Source of the DNA: JABDLO01 sp035327565
Lineage (GTDB): Bacteria > Bacteroidota > Bacteroidia > Chitinophagales > Saprospiraceae
NCBI GenBank assembly: GCA_035327565.1
Contig: DAOLDB010000009.1
Span: 1-64,000, forward strand
Direction of reading: 5' to 3'
DNA: 64,000 bases
Position numbers and translations under genes: made by a program. Positions 56,870 to 64,000 of the stretch are shown piece after piece; the stretch's first letter is position 1, and the number at the start of each line of letters is the position of its first letter. Below the pieces are notes generated by a model. It saw only the letters and a program-made list of their open reading frames with translations. It had not been told where the DNA came from and searched no databases.

Positions 56870-57688
56870 ATGAAAAAAATTAAAAAACATTTCCAGATTC
56901 TGCAACGAAGGATTAGGCAAAAATCTGAGTTAGAAAAAATAAGAAATACGGAAAACACAACGCTCCAAAGTGTATTGAACGCTATTGAAAAAGTAAAGAA
57001 TAAAAACCATACCGTTACTGATACACTCTCATTTTCAAAGTGCGAGACTTTTCGTCGAAAACTTTTATCAGATGATACTCCAATCACCTATGAAGTTTTT
57101 CAGTCAGATCAAACAATTTTTGTAAAGGATCTGTGCAATGTCGCTGCATCCGGTGAAAAATGGTGTCAATTATTATACCACCTGGTAAAGAATGTAGAAA
57201 ATCCGTCGGTATTGGAAATCGGAACCAACCTTGGAGTGTCCGGGTCTTACATTCTGGAAGGTGTAATGATGCAAAATGGCCGATTCATTACTATGGAAGG
57301 GGTTCCTCAACTTTGTGAAATAGCTACTCACCAATTTTCAAAGATCGCTTCAAACGCTCATTTTGAAGTAATACAAGGATTATATGACGACACTTTTCCT
57401 CAAATTTTAAAAAAAGACCATGTTTTCAATGTTTTTTTTATAGACGGAAACCATAGAAAGAAGCCTACTCTTTATTACTTCAATGAATTAAAAAAATGCA
57501 TAAATTCAGTCGCTATATTTATTTTTGATGATATCTATTGGAATGAAGAAATGAAAGAAACCTGGGATATAATCAAAATGGATCAGGATGTAAATTTTAT
57601 CATTGATCTATATAAGCTGGGTATAGTTATTGTCGATCAAAATGAAACCATACACAACCAACACTTCCATCTCCATCTAACTTATTAG
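56870..57688 (+). CDS. Class I SAM-dependent methyltransferase
   Basis: 272 residues from the ATG at 56870; a TTG four codons earlier also keeps the frame open. The basic N-terminus (MKKIKKHFQILQRRIRQK) is followed by a Rossmann-like core with the SAM-binding loop VLEIGTNLGVSG, FITMEGVPQ, VFFIDGNHRKKP and IFIFDDIYWNEEM. This pattern is like the O-methyltransferase (Methyltransf_24) group. The substrate is unknown. It ends 1 base from the convergent glucosidase stop. Confidence 0.85.
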   Translation: MKKIKKHFQILQRRIRQKSELEKIRNTENTTLQSVLNAIEKVKNKNHTVTDTLSFSKCETFRRKLLSDDTPITYEVFQSDQTIFVKDLCNVAASGEKWCQLLYHLVKNVENPSVLEIGTNLGVSGSYILEGVMMQNGRFITMEGVPQLCEIATHQFSKIASNAHFEVIQGLYDDTFPQILKKDHVFNVFFIDGNHRKKPTLYYFNELKKCINSVAIFIFDDIYWNEEMKETWDIIKMDQDVNFIIDLYKLGIVIVDQNETIHNQHFHLHLTY

Positions 57689-57689
57689 T

Positions 57690-60317
57690 TTACTTTTCCA
57701 TATTCATCCCTCTCTCCATAATCAGGTTGGCAATCAAGGCTGTCCATCCCGTCTGGTGTGATGCGCCAAGACCTTTTCCGTTTTCTCCATTGAAATACTC
57801 ATAAAACAAATGATGATTCCTGTTTGCCTGATCTGCCCAAAAATTGCGGGACTTTGTGCTTCCATGGTAATTGAATATTCCATCCTCATTCCGTTCAAAT
57901 AGTTTAAGCAACCGGAGTGTCAATTCATCAGCAATTTGATTCAGGTTGAGTTTATGACCGGATCCTGTAGGAAATTCATATACATATTCCGGCCCATAAT
58001 ACTTGTAATATTTTCTTAGCGACTGAATGATCAGGTAGTTGAGGGGAAACCAGACAGGACCTCTCCAATTGGAATTGCCTCCAAACATAACCGAATCGCT
58101 CTCACCGGCAACATATCTGATCTCATGCTTACCGTTGTGCTCAAATAAATATGGATTATGCAGGTGAAATTTAGAAAGAGACCGAATACCGAAAGGAGAA
58201 AGAAACTCATTTTCATCCAATAACCTTTTCAATACATTCTCCAGCCTGAAACCCCGCATAATGGAAAACAGATATTGACTGCCCTTGCTAATCTCTTCCA
58301 CCCTCGAAATCAAAGATGCAAGATCCGGACGCGTACGGATAATTTTGATTACACGGGATTTAAATTCGTGCATACCATCAAATAAATTTTTTCCGATTAC
58401 CTCTACTGCAAACAAAGGAATAATACCAACCAATGACCTTACTTTCAGCCGACGGCTGTCTCCATTTTCAAATTGAACGATATCATAATAGAAATGATCC
58501 TCATCGTCCCACAATGACAAATCGTTTTTTCCAATATGATGCATCGCCCAGGCTATATTGAGAAAATGTCTGAAATAGCGAGCTGCCATTTCTTCGTACC
58601 CTTTATTTTTTGTAGCCAGCTCCAAAGCCATTCTAAGCATATTAAGCGTAAACATTGCCATCCAACTGGTGGCATCAGCTTGCTGCATATTTTTAATGCC
58701 CGCAGGCATGTGGCTTCGGTCAAATACCCCGATATTATCTAAGCCCAGAAATCCTCCCTCATACAAATGGATTCCATTAGTATCTTTTTGATTGACCCAC
58801 CAGGTAAAATTGATGGTTAATTTGTGGAAGGCTTTTTCCAGAAAATCTATATCACCCTGCCCGGTAATATTTTTTTCATTTTCATAAATATGCCAGACTG
58901 CCCAGGAGTGTACTGGCGGGTTGACATCACTGAAATTCCATTCATAAGCAGGGATCTGCCCATTGGGATGCATGAAAAACTCCTGCAACATCAATAATAA
59001 TTGATTCTTGGCAAACGGTAAATCAACATATGTAAAAGTGGTGGCATGAAAAGCCAGATCCCAAACTGCATACCACGGATACTCCCATTTGTCGGGCATG
59101 GATATGATATGCCGGTTGGTCAGGTGTTCCCAATCCTGATTTCGATTCCATGATCTTTGGATATTTTTCTCCAGATCATCCCCGTGTATCCATTGATATA
59201 CATCAAGGTAATAAAACGATTTAGTCCACAACAATTCACTCAAAGCGTTTTTTAATAGCACTTGTTGTTCTATGGGGACACTTTCCGGCATCAAAGATTG
59301 ATAATACCTTTCTGTACTCTGCTTTTGGTCTTTCATGATATTCTCAAAATCAGACCAGGGGTTTTCAAAAGTTTTTCTTGATAGCCTTAATCTTAATGAA
59401 AATAAATCTCCCGGCCCTAAATCCTTTTCTACATGGACTGCCATCTTAGAGCCTTTCTTTTGGGGATTTACTGTTCTGTCACCATGGATAATATGCTGAA
59501 TTATACCATCCTTTACATACCTTGTATCATTCTTTGTCCCTTTTAATTTTCTCCAGTTGGTTTCGTTTTCACAAAAAATACTTCTACCCTCTTCGTAATA
59601 AAGTAAATATTTACCATTTCTCACGGACCGGGATCCGGCCATTCCTTCTTCCAGGTGTTCGATTACCGGACGCCTGTACCTGGTATTGTGCCTCCAATAA
59701 TTGCGAAACCATAAATGAGGAATGAAGTGAATGGTGGCGGCTTCAGGCCCTCTGTTCCACACTGTAATTTTCATTAGAATATCTTCCTCTTCCCCCTTGG
59801 TATACTCGATCAGACAATCAAAATATCGGTTCTCATGAAATGCGTCGCTATCCGTTATTTCAAATTCGGTGACATCGCGTTCAAGACGATTGCATTGGAT
59901 CAACTGACTGTACGGAAATTCACTCTGTGGATACTTATATAAAAAACTGCAGTAAGAATGATCCGGAGAGGAGCAAAGATGAAAATACAATTCTTTTACA
60001 TCCTCTCCGTGATTGCCCTGAGGATTATTGAGACCAAAAAGTCGTTCTTTAATGTATGGATCATTGCCATTCCAGAATGCTGGTGCTAAACAAAGGATCT
60101 GCTCATCATCACAAAATCCTGCCAATCCATCCTCTCCCCACCGATATGCATAAGAATGTGCCATTTCAAAAGATATATAATTCCAGGCATCTCCTTCCTT
60201 GCTGTAATCTTCCCGAACTGTTCCCCACTGTCTTTCTGATAAATATGGGCCCCATTTTATTTGAGGGCGGTTTGTTTTACCTATATTGTAGCCAGAGTTT
60301 ATTTTTCTTTCCTTCAT
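57690..60317 (-). CDS. GH63/MGH1-like glucosidase
   Basis: 875 residues, with no signal peptide, so probably cytoplasmic. The front (RPQIKWGPYLSERQWGTVREDYS, AYRWGEDGLAGFCDD) and the (alpha/alpha)6-type core (WEYPWYAVWDLAFH, NGQIPAYEWNFSDVNPPVHSW, NSNWRGPVWFPLNYL, EYFNGENGKGLGASHQTGW) match proteins annotated as glucosidase with an MGH1-like hydrolase domain. The family hydrolyses alpha-glucosidic or related bonds, such as those of compatible solutes; the substrate here is unproven. It stands alone on its strand. Confidence 0.9.
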   Translation of the reverse strand: MKERKINSGYNIGKTNRPQIKWGPYLSERQWGTVREDYSKEGDAWNYISFEMAHSYAYRWGEDGLAGFCDDEQILCLAPAFWNGNDPYIKERLFGLNNPQGNHGEDVKELYFHLCSSPDHSYCSFLYKYPQSEFPYSQLIQCNRLERDVTEFEITDSDAFHENRYFDCLIEYTKGEEEDILMKITVWNRGPEAATIHFIPHLWFRNYWRHNTRYRRPVIEHLEEGMAGSRSVRNGKYLLYYEEGRSIFCENETNWRKLKGTKNDTRYVKDGIIQHIIHGDRTVNPQKKGSKMAVHVEKDLGPGDLFSLRLRLSRKTFENPWSDFENIMKDQKQSTERYYQSLMPESVPIEQQVLLKNALSELLWTKSFYYLDVYQWIHGDDLEKNIQRSWNRNQDWEHLTNRHIISMPDKWEYPWYAVWDLAFHATTFTYVDLPFAKNQLLLMLQEFFMHPNGQIPAYEWNFSDVNPPVHSWAVWHIYENEKNITGQGDIDFLEKAFHKLTINFTWWVNQKDTNGIHLYEGGFLGLDNIGVFDRSHMPAGIKNMQQADATSWMAMFTLNMLRMALELATKNKGYEEMAARYFRHFLNIAWAMHHIGKNDLSLWDDEDHFYYDIVQFENGDSRRLKVRSLVGIIPLFAVEVIGKNLFDGMHEFKSRVIKIIRTRPDLASLISRVEEISKGSQYLFSIMRGFRLENVLKRLLDENEFLSPFGIRSLSKFHLHNPYLFEHNGKHEIRYVAGESDSVMFGGNSNWRGPVWFPLNYLIIQSLRKYYKYYGPEYVYEFPTGSGHKLNLNQIADELTLRLLKLFERNEDGIFNYHGSTKSRNFWADQANRNHHLFYEYFNGENGKGLGASHQTGWTALIANLIMERGMNMEK

Positions 60318-60488
60318 TATTAATGGATTAACATGTAATACTACTCACTGACATCGTGGAGCAAAACAACAAATAGATGCATTTGGGTCATATTGAATTG
60401 GAATCAATCATTTACAGGAAACTTTAATAAATGGATGGGGAACAAAATTAAAACGAAAATACATGAATTCAGAACATTGTTAGTAGGA

Positions 60489-61193
60489 TCAGATATAATT
60501 TATATCGTACATTGTTTTGATGATTTGACACACTGCTACCCCTGCCGTTTCTGTTCGTAATCGGTTTTGACCCAAATTCACTGTTACCCATGAATTTATT
60601 TGCGCAAATTCGGTTTCTTCCGGAGTGAAGCCCCCTTCCGGGCCGATCAAAACAAAGACTTCCTTATGTGGTTTTGTAAGCGATGTGATAGCGATTTCAG
60701 CAGTTTCATGAGCCATCCATTTTATCCCGTCAAAGGGCAGGTTTATGATTGTCTTCAGGTTCTGAGGTGAATGGAATACAGGGTGCCACGGATTTATAGA
60801 CTGCTTCATTGCACTACGTATAATTTGTATGCAACGATCCGTCTTAATCCTGAATTTTTCTGTTTTGTCTGTAATGATGGGAAAAATCTCTGAAATCCCT
60901 ATTTCGACGCTTTTCTCTAAAAACCACTCAAATCGTGAAGGGTTTTTAGTCGGGGGTATTCCTATTCTTAAAATGTAAGGCATGGGAGGAAACATGGTCT
61001 CATGTTCGATGATGGATAAGGCTTTTTTTTCACCTACATATGTGATTAAACATTGAAATAGGGATCCCTTACCATTCATCACATAGATTCGGTCTCCCTG
61101 CCTCTTCCTCAAGACTTTTACTACATGCCTGTATTCTTCACCTTCAATGTATACATTTTCTTTCTCAATGTTTTCCGTGAAAAAGATTTGCAT
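60489..61193 (-). CDS. rsmE: 16S rRNA (uracil-1498-N3)-methyltransferase
   Basis: 234 residues: an N-terminal PUA-like domain (HVVKVLRKRQGDRIYVMNGKG) followed by a SPOUT knot. IGPEGGFTPEE and LGQNRLRTETAG form the SAM-binding knot. It methylates U1498 of 16S rRNA in assembled small subunits. It is divergent from rseP, with a 144-base shared promoter region. Confidence 0.95.
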   Translation of the reverse strand: MQIFFTENIEKENVYIEGEEYRHVVKVLRKRQGDRIYVMNGKGSLFQCLITYVGEKKALSIIEHETMFPPMPYILRIGIPPTKNPSRFEWFLEKSVEIGISEIFPIITDKTEKFRIKTDRCIQIIRSAMKQSINPWHPVFHSPQNLKTIINLPFDGIKWMAHETAEIAITSLTKPHKEVFVLIGPEGGFTPEETEFAQINSWVTVNLGQNRLRTETAGVAVCQIIKTMYDINYI

Positions 61194-61224
61194 GGCGTGC
61201 CTTTCTAATTTTTTACCAAAAGTT

Positions 61225-61232
61225 TAAAGATA
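61225..61232 (-). promoter_or_regulatory. Near-consensus -7 element (TATCTTTA) of rsmE
   Basis: The minus strand reads TATCTTTA, one mismatch from TAnnTTTG, 32 nt upstream of the rsmE ATG and close to the rseP element on the other strand. Confidence 0.3.
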
Positions 61233-61239
61233 TAAATAC

Positions 61240-61247
61240 TACCTTTG
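61240..61247 (+). promoter_or_regulatory. Candidate -7 element (TACCTTTG) of rseP
   Basis: TACCTTTG, an exact TAnnTTTG match, lies 91 nt upstream of the rseP ATG in the divergent rsmE-rseP gap. Confidence 0.5.
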
Positions 61248-61337
61248 CAAACCCTATTAAGAAACAATATTTTTGGATACTGCGTTACAGCATGGTTAAA
61301 CAGCACATCCGGTTAAATTAACTAACGATAAAATAGA

Positions 61338-62669
61338 ATGGATACACTCATTATAGCGGCTCAACTGATTTTAAGTCTCTCAATTTTAGTCACTTTACAT
61401 GAATGCGGACATTTTTTCCCTGCCAAATGGTTTAAAACCCGAGTAGAAAAGTTTTATTTATTTTTTGACCCCTGGTTTTCGCTTTTCAAAGTAAAAAAGG
61501 GTGAAACAGAATATGGCGTTGGATGGCTTCCCTTAGGTGGTTATGTAAAAATAGCCGGGATGATTGATGAAAGCATGGACAAGAAGCACCTGGAAACCGA
61601 ACCTCAACCCTGGGAATTCCGATCCAAGCCCGCCTGGCAAAGACTGATCATCATGCTGGGGGGCGTTACGGTCAACTTCCTTTTAGGTGCTTTTATTTTT
61701 GCGATGATCCTTTTTACATGGGGTGAATCATATATACCCAATGCTGCGGTAAAAGAGGGCATCTATGTAGATAGTTTAGGATATGAGCTGGGCCTTCGGG
61801 ATGGTGATCGTATAATTTCTGTTGGCAGCCACCACTTTGACAAATTCAATCCTGCTAAATTAAAAATGGAAATCATTATCAACCCGGTGGAATCCATCGT
61901 AATCGAACGCGATGGCAGGGAAATGGATCTACCCGTAGACCCCTCCTTTGTGTCAATACTTAGCAGTCAAAAATATAAAGATTTTCAATTGTTTGGAGCC
62001 CGAATTCCATATGAAATTGCTCAGGTAGCTCCAGGGACACCAGCAGAAACAGCCGGATTAAAAGAAGGAGATTTTATTATTGGTGTGGAAGGTGAGCAAT
62101 TGAAATTCAGAAATGAAATCATTGAAGCAGTGGAAGACAAAGCTGGACAATGGACTACACTCCATATTCTTCGTGACAAAGACACATTGTTAATAAGTTC
62201 TGAAATCACAGCTGAAGGAAAAATTGGTGTCTTTACCTATGGTGATGACCGATATTTTCCCATTGAGGTTCAAAAGTATTCCTTCTTTTCCAGCATTCCC
62301 AAAGGAGCCGGAATGGGGATAGATTTTCTCTCCGGACAACTTAAAGCATTTCAAAAAATGTTCAGGGGGGAGATCAAAGCTAAAGAAAGCCTGGGTAGTG
62401 TGATCTCAATAGCCAAACAATTTGGACCCACATGGAGTTGGCCCCGATTTTGGACTATGACAGCAAGTCTTTCCATTTTACTGGCATTTCTTAATCTGCT
62501 CCCAATTCCGGGATTGGATGGCGGACATGTTATGTTTTTATTGTATGAAGTTGCCACAGGGAGGAAACCCAGTGACAAGGTTCTTGAATATGCCACCATC
62601 GTTGGTTTTGTTCTTCTGATTATTTTAATGATCTATGCGCTCGGTTTGGATATCTCCCGTTTGTTTTAG
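61338..62669 (+). CDS. rseP: Site-2 membrane zinc protease RseP
   Basis: 443 residues. The zinc site H21-E-C-G-H25 lies in the first membrane helix, and the second metal-ligand motif is LLPIPGLDGGH near 387-397 in a late helix. Between them is a periplasmic part with PDZ-like segments (APGTPAETAGLKEGDFIIGV) and a second membrane segment near 115. The family cuts anti-sigma factors and leftover signal peptides inside the membrane. Usual neighbours such as dxr are not here. Confidence 0.96.
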   Translation: MDTLIIAAQLILSLSILVTLHECGHFFPAKWFKTRVEKFYLFFDPWFSLFKVKKGETEYGVGWLPLGGYVKIAGMIDESMDKKHLETEPQPWEFRSKPAWQRLIIMLGGVTVNFLLGAFIFAMILFTWGESYIPNAAVKEGIYVDSLGYELGLRDGDRIISVGSHHFDKFNPAKLKMEIIINPVESIVIERDGREMDLPVDPSFVSILSSQKYKDFQLFGARIPYEIAQVAPGTPAETAGLKEGDFIIGVEGEQLKFRNEIIEAVEDKAGQWTTLHILRDKDTLLISSEITAEGKIGVFTYGDDRYFPIEVQKYSFFSSIPKGAGMGIDFLSGQLKAFQKMFRGEIKAKESLGSVISIAKQFGPTWSWPRFWTMTASLSILLAFLNLLPIPGLDGGHVMFLLYEVATGRKPSDKVLEYATIVGFVLLIILMIYALGLDISRLF

Positions 62670-62912
62670 CATGGGAATTCTCTTCAGGACAAGCTTTGCT
62701 GATAAGCAGGTGGTAAAATGGATTGAAGGTTTTCTATAAGAAAATATTCTGGGTACATCTGTATTATCCGGGCAAAATATAACTTAAGTAAAGGGTTATT
62801 TAATGATATGATGGTTTGATTGCAGGATCAATGGCATGAACTTGCTATACGCTTTCATTATATTTAACCACTTCGTAGTTAATACTTTCGGCTGATTCAC
62901 AAGCCTGAAAAA

Positions 62913-62957
62913 ATGAAGGGACAACTTACGCTTCATTCATATAAAGGGTTCAACCCT
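62913..62957. repeat. Pair of small hairpins in intergenic element
   Basis: ATGAAG (62913-62918) pairs with CTTCAT (62931-62936). AGGGTT (62945-62950) pairs with AACCCT (62952-62957). Successive short palindromes joined by linkers resemble the element at 15640-15762. Confidence 0.45.
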
Positions 62958-62999
62958 CATCCATTGCCATCACGGTTATGCTATGTAAGAATTGGCACC

Positions 63000-63089
63000 C
63001 CGGGGATATAAGGGAAGTAATCGTCCATTCCGAAGGAGTAAAATGTGAAAGAATAGACAAGTTTTCCATTATCTGTTCATTGCCCACTA
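63000..63089. repeat. Palindrome-bearing intergenic element, copy 2
   Basis: AATGTGAAAGAATA at 63042-63055 matches 15749-15762 exactly. The next 25 bases (ending ATCTGT) and TGCCCACT match with few changes. The palindromes are more decayed than in copy 1. Confidence 0.55.
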
Positions 63090-63421
63090 AGTTCAGCAAA
63101 CTGCCAACACCAGATCTTTTTAAGTTTTTACTGAAAAGTTCACAAAGATCATTTCACAAAACACGCAAAATATTTGCAATCATTAATAAAACACCAATCA
63201 AATCAACGGCTAAGCATTCTTGTCCTGCTGATCACTGGAATGGAAGCAGCCCACTACCCAGGACTATAATTATTCGACTTGACCTCTAAAAGGATATACC
63301 ACTAATCATACCCATTGCTCCCCATGAGATCAAAAACCATAAACAATAATCACGTTATTTTTTGACCTGGTATAAGGATTCCAATAAAAAAATATAAATT
63401 TGCTTTCCCAAAAAAATAGAA

Positions 63422-63505
63422 GCCGAAGTGGCGGAATTGGTAGACGCGCTGGTTTTAAAATCCAGTTCTGGCAACAGAGTGGGGGTTCGATTCCCCCCTT
63501 CGGTA
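63422..63505 (+). tRNA. tRNA-Leu (anticodon UAA)
   Basis: 84 nt cloverleaf without encoded CCA. Acceptor GCCGAAG (63422-63428) pairs with CTTCGGT (63498-63504, G-U at the first pair) and the discriminator is A. The D-arm contains GGTAGAC. The anticodon arm is CTGGT-TTTAAAA-TCCAG with anticodon UAA. There is a long class II variable arm. The T-arm is GGGGG-TTCGATT-CCCCC. The 31:39 pair is a U-U mismatch. A TAAATTTG element at 63395-63402 is a plausible -7 box. Confidence 0.97.
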
Positions 63506-63594
63506 CTTATTAGAATATAATTTTTGAATGAATGGCTCTAACTGGGGTATGAATATTTGAATAATTATTCCGATTCAAATATACTTAACCGTCT

Positions 63595-64000
63595 TTATTT
63601 GCTCATGGCTTTTTCAGCCAACCTGACAGCAGCCTCATATACCTGTTCATCCGTATGGCTGGTATTGAAAGCCAAAAAATAAACATGATCATCACGATCT
63701 TTCCAGTAGAAGAATCTTGATGCAAGACTATACGCTCCAGGTTCTCCCGCTACAGTAAAATCTTTATAGATATCGGCTTCATCAGAACCTACAGTCATTT
63801 CCCCCCTGCTTTTCAAACCCTCAATATATGAATCTGCATAATTGTAATACTCCTCTGGAATAGGGTTAACCTGAGCAGAAATCAAAATGGCTGCATTGGG
63901 CTTTTCTGGATCATCAAATCGAAAAAATGCTGTACTGGAATGTTCTTTATACGAAGGACTCACTTCATATACCGCTCCGGATTGCAGATTTAATGCTTCT
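63595..64000 (-). CDS. Hypothetical protein (N-terminus beyond right edge)
   Basis: The minus-strand frame enters from the right edge and stops at 63595, giving at least 135 residues (EALNLQSGAVYEVSPSYK at its visible start). The GTG at 63963 is an internal Val codon in an uninterrupted frame, not a proven start. Segments include FFRFDDPEKPNAAILISAQ, VAGEPGAYSLASRFFYWK and DDHVYFLAFNTSH, with a helical end AAVRLAEKAMSK. No family is recognised; it could be a beta-rich domain of a stress or lipoprotein-like protein. Confidence 0.75.
   Translation of the reverse strand, partial: EALNLQSGAVYEVSPSYKEHSSTAFFRFDDPEKPNAAILISAQVNPIPEEYYNYADSYIEGLKSRGEMTVGSDEADIYKDFTVAGEPGAYSLASRFFYWKDRDDHVYFLAFNTSHTDEQVYEAAVRLAEKAMSK

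Larger units (their letters stand above)
62670..63421. other. Repeat-rich gap between rseP and tRNA-Leu
   Basis: 750 bases without a supported gene. It holds TGATGGTTTGAT (about 62807-62820, shared with 15419-15512), hairpins at 62913-62957, a copy of the palindrome-bearing element (about 63000-63089) and CTTTGTG-type text in reverse (63131-63170). The 103-codon plus-strand frame at 62978-63289 crosses these repeats and is rejected. Confidence 0.55.

Noticed and set aside
62978..63289. 103-codon plus-strand frame
   Set aside because: It crosses the second copy of the palindrome-bearing element and shows no family features.

Overview
The window reads as chromosomal DNA of a Bacteroidota bacterium, most likely of the Saprospiria/Saprospiraceae type. 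The clues are low GC, TAnnTTTG-type -7 promoter elements, type IX secretion (T9SS) C-terminal sorting domains of both type A and type B, a PorP/SprF protein, SprB repeats, HYR-like and dockerin/cohesin modules, and Bacteroidota-type forms of ParE, TopA, RplY and LpxB/LpxK. The exact genus is inference.

Left part (1-18 kb), a surface and secretion island, all on the minus strand. It holds a giant dockerin plus cohesin-like protein cut by the left edge (1-4483). Next come a PorP/SprF protein (5380-6309) and its upstream partner, a protein with three tandem cohesin domains, SprB repeats and a T9SS type B tail (6345-9509). A second giant dockerin/cohesin-like protein with a T9SS type A tail follows (10207-14385). 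A NarL-type regulator with Glu at the phosphoacceptor site (14536-15216) and a T9SS-sorted animal-type peroxidase lacking both haem-pocket histidines (15872-17788) complete it. Cohesins beside dockerins, all with export signals, suggest a cellulosome-like docking system built on T9SS. This is the most interesting system in the window. Its intergenic gaps carry decayed dispersed repeats, one of which recurs at 63 kb.

Middle (18.6-41.7 kb), mostly core functions. These are a large TTG-start surface protein with an EF-hand-like loop, a MATE exporter, a SET-domain protein with an EamA exporter, prs, rplY, metF, a CarboxypepD_reg-like protein, lon, parE, an M43 protease overlapping coaX, surE with a small membrane protein and lpxB, topA, a DUF6794-like secreted protein and a small membrane protein.

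Right part (41.7-64 kb). It begins with an M43 protease carrying twelve SprB repeats and a T9SS type A tail. Then come the chain lpxK, a RemB/Wzi-like barrel and metH; a GH20 hexosaminidase overlapping metH tail to tail; a thioredoxin-fold/TPR protein; a small possible lipoprotein with a stop codon in its likely signal peptide; a SAM methyltransferase; a GH63/MGH-like glucosidase; rsmE and rseP as divergent neighbours; a repeat-rich gap; tRNA-Leu(UAA); and a partial hypothetical gene at the right edge. No CRISPR array, prophage, insertion sequence or rRNA was seen.
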